From: Firmicutes bacterium CAG:534
GTDB lineage: Bacteria > Bacillota > Clostridia > Lachnospirales > Lachnospiraceae
Length of the DNA: 40,832 bases
NCBI GenBank assembly: GCA_000436115.1
Contig: FR894565.1
Coordinates: 40,186-81,017, forward strand
Reading direction: 5' to 3'
Part shown: one piece after another, positions 33,229 through 40,776 of the stretch
Layout: each line of letters opens with the position of its first letter
Position numbering within the stretch: position 1 is the stretch's first letter
Notes under the pieces: model-generated
Databases searched by the model: none
Told to the model about the DNA's origin: nothing
Seen by the model: only the letters and a program-made list of their open reading frames with translations
Position numbers and translations under genes: made by a program

Positions 33229-34113
33229 ATGATAAAAATACTAAATGGTATTCATGAGACAGTTGCATATGATGCCTTTCACGGTCTGAAGCTTTATCAC
33301 AACCGTGAAGCGGAGAATTATCCAATCCACTGGCATACTGCACTGGAGATTATTATGCCGGTTCAAAATGAATATACTGTTATTATCGACGGCACCCCAC
33401 ACACCTTTGGGGAAGGGGACATCTTTATCACTCCTCCCGGAACGCTTCATGAGCTGACCGCACCGCCCTCCGGGGAGCGTCTGATCCTTCTGTTTGATTA
33501 CAGCACCATCTGCAATGTCAAGGATATGGATTCCATGCTCCACACGCTTCTTCCCTATACGCTGATCACCAGGGAGGAATATCCGGAGCTGAATAAAAAG
33601 CTGCAATTTTATTTGAATGAGGTAGTTCGGGAATATGATCATCCCATGCCTTTTACCGAGGCCTGTGTGTATTCCCTGATGATCCGCTTTTTTGTGACTC
33701 TTGGGCGTACCAATTTTAATGCCAACACCAAGTTCCCCGGCATTACCAACCACAAGCAGCATGAATATGTAGAAAAATTTATGATAGTCTGCAATTATAT
33801 TACAGACCACTGTACCGAAAATATTACCGTAGAGGAACTGGCCGATCTTGCCGGTTTTTCCAAGTTTCATTTTGCCAGACTGTTCAAGCAGTTTTCCAAT
33901 ATGTCCTGCTATGAATATCTGACCCAGAAAAGAATCGCACACGCAGAACGGCTTTTGATCGAGCCAGGTCTTTCCATCACTGAGGTGGCCATGCGCTCCG
34001 GCTTTAACAGCCTGTCCACCTTTAACCGGATCTTTAAAAGCGCCAAAAACTGCACGCCCTCAGAATACAAGAACTTAAATACCAAGGATCAAAAAGGAAC
34101 GGAGCCTGAATAA
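33229..34113 (+). CDS. AraC-family regulator of the glucuronoxylan locus
   Basis: The 294-residue protein has an N-terminal cupin (IHWHTALEIIMPVQNEYTVI, FGEGDIFITPPGTLHEL) and a C-terminal AraC domain (VEELADLAGFSKFHFARLF; AMRSGFNSLSTFNRIFK). It is divergent from the GH3-GH67-transporter operon and is its likely activator, sensing a sugar from xylan. I start it at MIKILNGIHE, where GGGGA stands at normal distance; 33208 would add seven residues. Confidence 0.93.
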   Translation: MIKILNGIHETVAYDAFHGLKLYHNREAENYPIHWHTALEIIMPVQNEYTVIIDGTPHTFGEGDIFITPPGTLHELTAPPSGERLILLFDYSTICNVKDMDSMLHTLLPYTLITREEYPELNKKLQFYLNEVVREYDHPMPFTEACVYSLMIRFFVTLGRTNFNANTKFPGITNHKQHEYVEKFMIVCNYITDHCTENITVEELADLAGFSKFHFARLFKQFSNMSCYEYLTQKRIAHAERLLIEPGLSITEVAMRSGFNSLSTFNRIFKSAKNCTPSEYKNLNTKDQKGTEPE

Positions 34114-34122
34114 GGTTTTTAG

Positions 34123-34533
34123 TTACTCCTTTCCAAGGACGATCCTGATCAGAGCCTTATTTAACATCAGAGTGCAGTTCCAGGGATTTATGATGATTCC
34201 GCAGATCGTTTCTTCTGAGGCTGCCGCCTCAAATAACTGCCGGATATCTGCCATGAAGGTAGACATTACAGCTCCGCTTCCCTTCATTTCCTCTTCAAAG
34301 CTGGTAAATGCCGCCCACCAGGCTCTTCCGTCCTGTGTTTTCAGGATCTGAACCTCCATCTGGCCGCTGGCCTTAGAGGGATCTACTGCAACGATCAGTT
34401 GTCCCCCTTCCTTCATACGTCTTCTGACCACAGTCAGAGCGTGGGCCAGCATTTCCTGGGAGGTCTGCTCCTGCAATGCCAAAATGGCTTTCTCTATGGT
34501 TTCATTTCCCTGTAATCCTTTATCTAATGCCAT
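34123..34533 (-). CDS. SseB-family N-terminal domain protein
   Basis: The 136-residue protein carries the SseB N-terminal pattern (RAWWAAFTSFEEEM, then ICGIIINPWNCTLMLNK). The domain is found in enhanced-serine-sensitivity proteins and many small Firmicutes proteins of unknown role. It starts inside the end of the phospholipase-like gene (14-bp overlap), so the two are coupled. Confidence 0.8.
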   Translation of the reverse strand: MALDKGLQGNETIEKAILALQEQTSQEMLAHALTVVRRRMKEGGQLIVAVDPSKASGQMEVQILKTQDGRAWWAAFTSFEEEMKGSGAVMSTFMADIRQLFEAAASEETICGIIINPWNCTLMLNKALIRIVLGKE

Positions 34534-35194
34534 CTGTCATTCCTTTCCCGTGGATCTTACTTACAGTGGTTTCCACAAATTCCTCTATCTTTTCCGCTGA
34601 TAAAAAGCGATACCCGCTGATATCCTCTTTTTCTCCCTCATATTGCTCATAAAGCAGATGGTACTTCTGCCTTTCTATCTGCTCCGTCTGTAAAATGCCG
34701 CAAAGGCAGTAGGGCTGCCCTGCCTCCAGCAGGTTTCTGATCTCTTCCGTATGGCTGCTGTGCTGGTAAAGCCACCTGTCAATCCCCCGGGCTTCCGGAT
34801 AATAAGCTTCCCGAAACTGCTCCAGAGTCATAGGGGGCACATACCGGCCCTGCAGTTTTCTCCAGATATTCAGATCATTGTAATAATCGGTAAAGCAGTG
34901 TACGCACACCCCCATGATAAAAGCCTGCTCCTTTGAGGTTTCGGCTTCTTTTCCAAATTTTCCCCAGAAATTCAGAATGTTGCTGTTCCATCTTTCATAA
35001 TCCTGGGTATTGCTCCATTCTCCGCAGCCCTCAAAGAGGTGGGAACGGATCTTCCTCTCCACCGCATAGTCCTTTGCCATGTGCACTGAATCCGGCGCTA
35101 CAGAACCCAGGATAAACTCCGCCGGATCCCTGACCTGGTTCCATATTTTAAGCAGTCTGTAAGCCACTTCCATATGTATCATCTGATATGCCAT
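34520..35194 (-). CDS. Zinc-dependent phospholipase C-like protein
   Basis: The 224-residue helical protein has the His/Asp pattern of the zinc-dependent phospholipase C/S1-P1 nuclease-like family. It starts MAYQMIHMEVAYRLL and has FILGSVAPDSVHM and FIMGVCVHCFTDYYNDLNIW. Without a signal peptide it is a cytosolic member; activity is unproven. GGGAGG precedes the start and it overlaps the SseB-like gene. Confidence 0.8.
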   Translation of the reverse strand: MAYQMIHMEVAYRLLKIWNQVRDPAEFILGSVAPDSVHMAKDYAVERKIRSHLFEGCGEWSNTQDYERWNSNILNFWGKFGKEAETSKEQAFIMGVCVHCFTDYYNDLNIWRKLQGRYVPPMTLEQFREAYYPEARGIDRWLYQHSSHTEEIRNLLEAGQPYCLCGILQTEQIERQKYHLLYEQYEGEKEDISGYRFLSAEKIEEFVETTVSKIHGKGMTDGIR

Positions 35195-35275
35195 ATTTCC
35201 TCCCGCTGCCTTTTTCCTTACTTTATGAAAAGTCTCCCTCCGGGACAGTGTATTTTCCTCTTTCCATGATACAAC

Positions 35276-35322
35276 AAAAAGGCGGCCATCGGAATATCCT
35301 TTTCCTCAAACCGCCTTTCCAG
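35276..35322 (-). terminator. Terminator after the MATE-associated unknown gene
   Basis: AAAGGCGG pairs with CCGCCTTT across a ~28-nt loop, followed by TTTTTG on the minus strand, directly after the stop at 35332. Confidence 0.65.
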
Positions 35323-35331
35323 TTTTTCTGC

Positions 35332-36156
35332 TTACACCGTTATATGAAAAGCAGACCGTTCCCCTCTGTTTTTGATCAGATACTGCTCGATCTCTTCACT
35401 GAGCTTTTCAAAGGACGGAACTGCTTCTGTTTCGCCCTGACCTTCTATGGAAGCTTCTTTCTGGGACTTTGTCTCCTCCCGGTCTTCTATGGCTGTTTCT
35501 CCCTGGGGCTTTGTTTCGTCCTGCCCATCTACAGTCTTGTCCCCCTGGGGCTTTGTAACCTCCTGGCCTTCCTGCGTCTGCTCCTGCCCGGCCTTTGCTT
35601 CCCGGGCGCGTTCTTCCTGAACCTCTTCCTCCGTGGGCAGTTCCTGATAAGCCCTGCTTTTGGTAAATTCATGGTGAGCATCCCGGATCACGCAGACCTC
35701 GTTGTTCAGCTGGTTCATCAGTTCCAGCTTTTTACTTTTAGGAATATAGGGATCGTTCACAATGGATTTTGCCTTTGCTGCAAAATTTCCCATTCTGTTT
35801 AGCTTTAACCGCTCCACTTCTTCCTTGGTCTTACAGCCTTTAAGCTGCCGTTCATAAGCCTTCTTTTCCGCCTGGGCCTCCTCGTACTTTGAAAGTGCTT
35901 CCGGATCATGCTCTTTTAAATAGGAAATCTCATCCGGCGTCAGTGTTCCACCGGATTTCAGTTTATTATAAATATCCGCAGTCTCATTCTGCTTCCGGAT
36001 CTTCTCAGCCTGTTCCTGAAAATCTGCAAGCATCCTTTCCTGCTGTGTCATTTCGCTTTTATCCTTTTGGGGCGAAAAAAGCTCCTGCTTTTTCTGCTGC
36101 CATTTTTGATCCAGCGCTTGCAGGTGCACCTGGTTTTTGATGGTTCCTGTGATCAT
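35332..36156 (-). CDS. Unknown cytosolic helical protein with 14-residue repeats (paralog A)
   Basis: I do not recognise a named family. The 274-residue protein is highly charged. A helical core (KLKSGGTLTPDEISYLKEHD; QLKGCKTKEEVERL; HEFTKSRAYQELPTEEE) shares order and key residues with the gene at 38649-39218. After the core, three and a half imperfect 14-residue repeats (EGQEVTKPQGDKTV type) form a low-complexity linker, followed by a short conserved-looking end (FEKLSEEIEQYLIKN). No signal or membrane segment is seen. The start MITGTIKNQ is set by GAGG upstream. It follows the MATE gene by 35 bp. Confidence 0.75.
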   Translation of the reverse strand: MITGTIKNQVHLQALDQKWQQKKQELFSPQKDKSEMTQQERMLADFQEQAEKIRKQNETADIYNKLKSGGTLTPDEISYLKEHDPEALSKYEEAQAEKKAYERQLKGCKTKEEVERLKLNRMGNFAAKAKSIVNDPYIPKSKKLELMNQLNNEVCVIRDAHHEFTKSRAYQELPTEEEVQEERAREAKAGQEQTQEGQEVTKPQGDKTVDGQDETKPQGETAIEDREETKSQKEASIEGQGETEAVPSFEKLSEEIEQYLIKNRGERSAFHITV

Positions 36157-36191
36157 CTTTTCCTCACTTCCAAACAATTTCTTTTATCTTA

Positions 36192-37583
36192 TTATCGACC
36201 TTCGGAAGCGTTTTCTGAACAGGTACGCAGGGCAAACTTTTTCTCAACCTTCTTCATATAGCGGAAATAGACGATAAATAATGCAACTCCCGTAAAAACC
36301 CAGGAAGCAATATAAACATTCATAAGCATTTCATAGGTGGGCACCAGTCTGAACACGGTAAGCAGCCAGATCAACCTGAATACCACTGTTCCTAAAATGG
36401 TAAATACCGCCGGCTCTGTGGACTTTCCCATCCCGCGCAGGGCGGCGCTTTCCACCTCATAGGTAGCTGTCAGACCCTCCAGCGAGCACACATGATGCAT
36501 CCTGATCAGACCGTAAACTGCAACGGCTGCACTGGTCGTATAAATGCTCACAAAGAAATCGTCCCAGATCATAAAGATCACGCTCAGGATTTCTGTAAAG
36601 CCTATGCCAAACACCATGCACAGCCAGAATATTTTTTTACATCTTTTGATATTCCCGGCTCCAAAATTCTGACTGGTAAAGGTCACTGCCGCCTGTGCAA
36701 AGGCATTGGCTATGTCATAGGTAAAATATTCAAAGTTCAGTGCCAGAGAGGAACCGGCGATCGCCTCCTCCCCAAAGGAATTAATCCCACTTTGGATAAA
36801 CACATTCGATACGGAAAAAATGGCCCCCTGGATCCCGGAAGGAATGCCGATCCTGAGGATCCTCACAAGGGAGTCTTTTTCTATTTTAAGCTTTTCAAAC
36901 CGGAAAGCAAATTCATCCTCTCTCCGGTACAGATAAATCAAAATAAGCGCCGCACTGAGGACATTGGAGATCACCGTGGCAATGGCCACCCCTGCTACCC
37001 CAAGTCCAAAACAGATCACCAGCACCAGATTCAGGATCACGTTCACAATTCCTGACAAGATCAGATAGTACATGGGTCTTTTGGTATCGCCGAAGCTTCT
37101 GAGGGCCGCAGAGCCAAAATTATAAATCATCATAAAGGGCAGGCTGACAAAATAAATCCTGATATATAAAAGAGCCTGATCCAAAACACTTTCCGGCGTA
37201 CCCGAAAGCTCCAGCACTACTCTTGCCGACGCCCAGCCAAGTCCCATCATAACCAGTCCCAGAATGCCGCCAAAGGCAAGGACCGTATGAAGCATGCCGC
37301 TGATCTCATCCCTCTTTTTCTGTCCGATCAGGTTTGCCAGCACCGCATTAGGCCCTACGGAAAGTCCTACGATCAAATTCACAAAAATACCGACCAGCGC
37401 TACACAGCTTCCTACTGCCGCAAGGGCGTTATCCCCTGCAAATCTCCCCACTACCGCCACATCCGCAGAGTTAAAGAGCTGCTGAAGGATACTGCTGAAT
37501 GCTAACGGTACAGAAAAAAGGATCAGTTTTCCCGCCAGAGAGCCCTCCAGCATGTCCATTTCTTTTGTTTTTGCGTTTTTCAA
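36192..37583 (-). CDS. MATE-family efflux transporter
   Basis: The 463-residue protein has twelve predicted helices in two six-helix halves. The N-terminal MATE pattern is GSLAGKLILFSVPLAFSSIL...LFNSADVAVVGRFAG, with the matching second half (GIPSGIQGAIFSVSNVFIQS). It exports organic cations or drugs by Na+ or H+ antiport. It starts at TTG, with AAGGAGG ten bases upstream. It heads an operon with unknown paralog A. Confidence 0.94.
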   Translation of the reverse strand: MKNAKTKEMDMLEGSLAGKLILFSVPLAFSSILQQLFNSADVAVVGRFAGDNALAAVGSCVALVGIFVNLIVGLSVGPNAVLANLIGQKKRDEISGMLHTVLAFGGILGLVMMGLGWASARVVLELSGTPESVLDQALLYIRIYFVSLPFMMIYNFGSAALRSFGDTKRPMYYLILSGIVNVILNLVLVICFGLGVAGVAIATVISNVLSAALILIYLYRREDEFAFRFEKLKIEKDSLVRILRIGIPSGIQGAIFSVSNVFIQSGINSFGEEAIAGSSLALNFEYFTYDIANAFAQAAVTFTSQNFGAGNIKRCKKIFWLCMVFGIGFTEILSVIFMIWDDFFVSIYTTSAAVAVYGLIRMHHVCSLEGLTATYEVESAALRGMGKSTEPAVFTILGTVVFRLIWLLTVFRLVPTYEMLMNVYIASWVFTGVALFIVYFRYMKKVEKKFALRTCSENASEGR

Positions 37584-37640
37584 GATAATGCTGCCTCCTT
37601 CAAATTCGCCTTAACGCTAAAGATCTATGATCCGCCATGT

Positions 37641-37669
37641 ATCATATATCAATCTGAAGCACTCGGCAA
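37641..37669 (-). promoter_or_regulatory. Promoter of the MATE operon
   Basis: The minus strand has TTGCCG (37664-37669), 17 bp, TATGAT (37641-37646), 58 bp before the TTG start. Confidence 0.65.
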
Positions 37670-37692
37670 GGAGGAAATCGTACAAAATCCGT

Positions 37693-38571
37693 TTAACTAT
37701 GCAGACGCTTTTCTGTCAGAAAATCTTCCCAGAACTTCTGGCTGTTTGCAAATTTGAGGTCGGCGTCCTGATCAAGTCCCGCAAGGAAATCCCACACCAT
37801 TTCTGCTTCCCCGGGATCCCGATATTCCAGTCTCCAAAGCTCCTTTATTTTCCCGTCTTTGTACTGCTTGCAGATAATCCCTTCTGCTGTATATTCTATA
37901 ATGATCCAGGGTTTTCCGTTCTTCTCATCCTCTTCCAGGGAAGCGCTTTCCATTCCGCCTTTTATCCTGCGGATCCCTTCGCTGGTATCTCCGGTAAGCG
38001 CGATCTCCTGCGCTCTTGAAATCATGTCAGGCCCAAATTCATTTGCCAGCTTTGCAGTTGCAAGCACTACCTGATCTTCTGTTTTTATATCGTAGGTCCA
38101 GCTGATCTTCTCAAGATGGCTTGCTTCGCTGTCTGCACCGCTTTCTGTGAGTCCGTTTGTCCTTGCACGGAGCATGGCCTTTGCAACAGCAAGCGCCCTT
38201 CTGTCTGCGGGAGCGTATGCCATGGCTTTTTGGGCCGCTTCCTCCTGCTCCTCCTTCTTGCGCTCAAGCTCTTCCTTAAATTCATCGATGTACAAATCAA
38301 TATACTCCATGAGCTTATCCCACTGCTCATCATCCATTTCCCGCCAGTCGTCCTGCCTTTTCACCTGTTCAGGAGTATACCTCTGTTCCATTTCCCGCAG
38401 TATCTGGGAAAGATAGTCTGCTGCTTCTTCTTTATCTGTAGCATTTTCTGCTGCTGTTTCGCCTGCCCTTAACGCGAAGTCAAAGTTTTCCTTTTTGCCT
38501 GCAGCATGCTTCCTTCTCGCCGATAGGATATCCTCTGCATAGGCAGCTTTAAAAGAACCGTTAACGATCAT
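37693..38571 (-). CDS. Unknown cytosolic protein with a coiled-coil segment
   Basis: I do not recognise this 292-residue protein. Residues ~85-120 form a Glu/Lys-rich coiled coil (YIDEFKEELERKKEEQEEAA). A predicted alpha/beta C-terminal half follows (KPWIIIEYTAEGIICKQY; LWRLEYRDPGEAEMVWDFLA). No signal or membrane helix is seen. AAAGGA precedes the ATG. It lies between paralog B and the MATE gene on the same strand, so a shared role is possible but not shown. Confidence 0.75.
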   Translation of the reverse strand: MIVNGSFKAAYAEDILSARRKHAAGKKENFDFALRAGETAAENATDKEEAADYLSQILREMEQRYTPEQVKRQDDWREMDDEQWDKLMEYIDLYIDEFKEELERKKEEQEEAAQKAMAYAPADRRALAVAKAMLRARTNGLTESGADSEASHLEKISWTYDIKTEDQVVLATAKLANEFGPDMISRAQEIALTGDTSEGIRRIKGGMESASLEEDEKNGKPWIIIEYTAEGIICKQYKDGKIKELWRLEYRDPGEAEMVWDFLAGLDQDADLKFANSQKFWEDFLTEKRLHS

Positions 38572-38575
38572 GGTT

Positions 38576-38637
38576 TTCCTTTCTGCAGCTATTGTTTTCT
38601 TTATAGCTGCGCCGCTTCCTGAAGCGGCTTCTTTTTG
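38576..38637. other. Two adjacent hairpins between unknown genes
   Basis: GCCGCTTC/GAAGCGGC and CAGCTAT/ATAGCTG stand side by side just upstream of the ribosome site of the 38571 gene. On the plus strand the first is followed by TTCTTTTTG, on the minus strand by no T-run. They may tune read-through or RNA stability between the two genes. Confidence 0.5.
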
Positions 38638-38648
38638 TAATGCTCCTG

Positions 38649-39218
38649 TTATGCGCCTGCCGAAAACGTGGGCATCTGATCATATACCTCCTGCAGCGGA
38701 CTCCAGTTTTTCAGATCAAAGTCATCCTCTTTATCCTCATCTGCAAATTTATTTTCGTGATCGGTGCCGGTTTTCTTTTTTGCTTCCTCCACTGTATTGG
38801 GGAGCTTACTGTATGCTCCTGACTTATGGAACTCTGTCCACACACGATTTACTGCTGCAACAATATACTCCTTGTCAGGATCATTCTTTGACAAGCCGGA
38901 CACTGCCGTTGACACGATCTGATTAGCTTCCTCCTTACTCCTTGCATGCCTGAGCTGTTCCTTTACAGCATCTGCGATCCTTTGAACTCTCACTGCCCGG
39001 GCATACAGAATCGGATTGGTCCTTCTTAAAAAATTCATTTCCTCCGCTGAAAGCTTTCTCCCGGCCTCCAGCTTCGCTATGATCCTGGCAGTCATCTCAG
39101 CGCTGTCTTCCTCTGTCATTTCCTCGGTATCATTTACCTTATCCAGTACAAATTCTGCCAGCTCCTGCACGCTCTTTACCTTTTGCTTTTCCTCTGTCTG
39201 TCCTAAGAAAATATTCAT
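38649..39218 (-). CDS. Unknown cytosolic helical protein (paralog B)
   Basis: The 189-residue protein shares with the gene at 35332-36156 three segments in the same order: KLEAGRKLSAEEMNFLRRTN, QLRHARSKEEANQI and TEFHKSGAYSKLPNTVEE. The N-terminal ~45 residues differ, and it lacks the repeat linker. It is charged and helical, without signal or membrane segments. I start it at MNIFLGQTEE, preceded by GGGGAGAG. Similar small proteins seem to recur in Lachnospiraceae with no assigned role. Confidence 0.75.
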   Translation of the reverse strand: MNIFLGQTEEKQKVKSVQELAEFVLDKVNDTEEMTEEDSAEMTARIIAKLEAGRKLSAEEMNFLRRTNPILYARAVRVQRIADAVKEQLRHARSKEEANQIVSTAVSGLSKNDPDKEYIVAAVNRVWTEFHKSGAYSKLPNTVEEAKKKTGTDHENKFADEDKEDDFDLKNWSPLQEVYDQMPTFSAGA

Positions 39219-39384
39219 CTCTCTCCCCATTCCCAGATATTTTTTCAAAAAAAGCGCATTTTTCATGTTTGTCAATCCTTTGAAAAATGCGCTCTCCTTA
39301 GCTTTATTCTGTTATAAATTTAATCGGATCATCTTCCTCTTTTCTTAATACCTGCATACCGTTTTTCAAACTGCTCATTTAAAA

Positions 39385-39700
39385 TCAGGAAACTGTTTTA
39401 TAGTAGCTTCTGGTCAGTCCTTCTCTTACAAAATGATTTTTTTCATAAAAGTGCTGCACAACCTGGTTGGTCAGCGCCGTATCCGTATCAAATCGTACAA
39501 TTCCCCTTTGGAACAGGTCAGCTTTTAGTGCAGTCATACTTTTTGATCCGATCCCCTGACCGCACTTATTTTCCTGGGTAAAGATCCACCTCAAATAGGC
39601 AATGCCTGTCCACACCATCTGAAAGGGCTTTTACTGCTTCTTGCAGCAGTCTTACGTCAGCTTCCTCCTGCTCTTTATCAAAATAAAAGCTTCGGATCAC
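39385..39700 (-). pseudogene. GNAT acetyltransferase gene, broken by a frameshift
   Basis: The 3' part (39385-39618) encodes IAYLRWIFTQENKCGQGIGS, with the acetyl-CoA loop Q..GGQGIG-like, and HFYEKNHFVREGL. The 5' part (to ~39700) continues in another frame: VIRSFYFDKEQEEADVRLL. The two frames meet near 39620. Further upstream the sequence belongs to the truncated FAD enzyme, so the GNAT N-terminus is also missing. Confidence 0.65.
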
Positions 39701-39720
39701 CGGAACGGAAATCGTATCCC

Positions 39721-40197
39721 TTATTGTTCCATACCTAATTTCATAAAGTCAATAAGATTCATTGCGTCAAACGGTTTGTCAACCGGAACTGTCATCGTTT
39801 CTGCCATGGAAACATATTTCATTAATTTGTTAATTTCCTCTTCATCCTCTGGAGAAAGTTCCAACATTTCCTTCCGCGTTCTTTCCTTATCTCTCCAGAA
39901 TGTTAATGTCTGTCCATCCAATTTAGATGAAAAAAACATTTCTTTTTCATATAGTTCCACATCATCGCCCAGTGCTCCGATCTCTTTCCATAATTCATGT
40001 AATGCACTTCCCGGTCTTGTTCCGGTCAGCCAATGAATGCAATTATCGATAAAATAGCCCTCTCTCTTCCAGCCGGTACACTGTCCTCCCGGCAAAGCAT
40101 TCTTTTCATAAATTTCTGTTTTGAAACCGGCTTTTTGCAATAACACTCCTGCTGTCATTCCAGCAATTCCGCCACCAATGATTACAACCTTTTTCAT
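39721..40197 (-). pseudogene. N-terminal third of an FAD-dependent oxidoreductase (phytoene desaturase-like)
   Basis: The 158 codons begin with the dinucleotide-binding motif VVIIGGGIAGMTAGVLLQKA and EIYEKNALPGGQCTGW. The layout is that of ~500-residue CrtI-like oxidoreductases. The frame ends at LIDFMKLGMEQ, far short of the substrate and C-terminal FAD regions, and directly abuts GNAT sequence. A deletion therefore joined two genes near 39720. AAGGAT precedes the ATG at short spacing. Confidence 0.75.
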
Positions 40198-40202
40198 AAT
40201 CC

Positions 40203-40442
40203 TTAATAAAGAGAGGAATTGATTCTTTGCTCCAGCTTTTCAACGAACGCATGCCGGAACACATAGAATACTTCGAAAAAAATGATGTAATCTGTGAAAG
40301 CTATAGATTTACCAACAAAATTGTTAATTATTTCTGCAATAAATATCGCAAATAGTACTTGCATATTTTGATTCATATAGAGTATAATACTCATTGACGA
40401 ACAAAAAAACTTTGGTTTTTTCCGCGGAGACAGTGCCTGCAT
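40203..40442 (-). CDS. Hypothetical hydrophobic ORF upstream of the FAD gene (possible regulator remnant)
   Basis: The stop lies 5 bp before the FAD-gene ATG, which suggests an operon. The C-terminal end (YIIFFEVFYVFRHAFVEKLE) looks like the last helices of a TetR-type ligand domain. The N-terminal part is unlike any family I know and its ribosome site is weak. It may be the tail of a truncated regulator gene or not coding. Confidence 0.3.
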   Translation of the reverse strand: MQALSPRKKPKFFCSSMSIILYMNQNMQVLFAIFIAEIINNFVGKSIAFTDYIIFFEVFYVFRHAFVEKLEQRINSSLY

Positions 40443-40470
40443 TGTTTCCGTATTTTTTTATTTTAACGCC

Positions 40471-40556
40471 AAGAGCCGCTACCAAATTTTGTCATTTTGG
40501 TAGTAGCTCTTCCTTTTTGGCTCTAAACCTCAAAAAAATAGAGCCATTTTAGAGCC
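40471..40556. repeat. Two palindromic blocks with repeated GAGCC/GGCTC ends
   Basis: AAGAGC..CTACCAAA pairs with TTTTGGTAG..GCTCTT (40471-40511). GGCTCTAAA (40519-40527) is inverted at 40548-40556, with another TAGAGCC at 40539. GGCTCT-type termini are typical of ISL3-family insertion sequences, so this may be remains of element ends. No transposase is present. Confidence 0.5.
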
Positions 40557-40598
40557 ACAAAGCCTTTTGCTTTATTATACTAAAGCGTGTTGAATGAT

Positions 40599-40629
40599 AA
40601 AAAGGCCCCCGAGGAAACCTCGGAAGCCA
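40599..40629 (-). terminator. Second terminator downstream of tuf
   Basis: CCGAGG pairs with CCTCGG around TTT, with outer GGC/GCC, followed by TTTTT on the minus strand. Confidence 0.75.
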
Positions 40630-40757
40630 CTAAGCGCACCTCCATTCCGCTTCGCTTCATGTCGGTCACGGCATTCGCTAAATGCCTATAAATACAAATA
40701 AAACAGCCCCCTACGTGCAAGCACGAGGGGCTGAATTATTTGTATTTATGCGCTTAG
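40630..40757. repeat. Nested palindromic block downstream of tuf
   Basis: Outer 9-bp arms CTAAGCGCA (40630-40638) and TGCGCTTAG (40749-40757) enclose several structures. One is a small hairpin GCATTCGCTAAATGC. Another is a pair of 14-bp arms ATAAATACAAATAA (40688-40701) and their complement (40736-40749), which flank the tuf terminator. It is far more structured than a plain terminator. Confidence 0.7.
40704..40733 (-). terminator. First tuf terminator
   Basis: CAGCCCCT pairs with AGGGGGCTG, with an inner CGTGC/GCACG, followed by TTTTATTTG on the minus strand, ~45 bp after the tuf stop. Confidence 0.85.
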
Positions 40758-40776
40758 CTCAAAGCTAACGTGCAGA

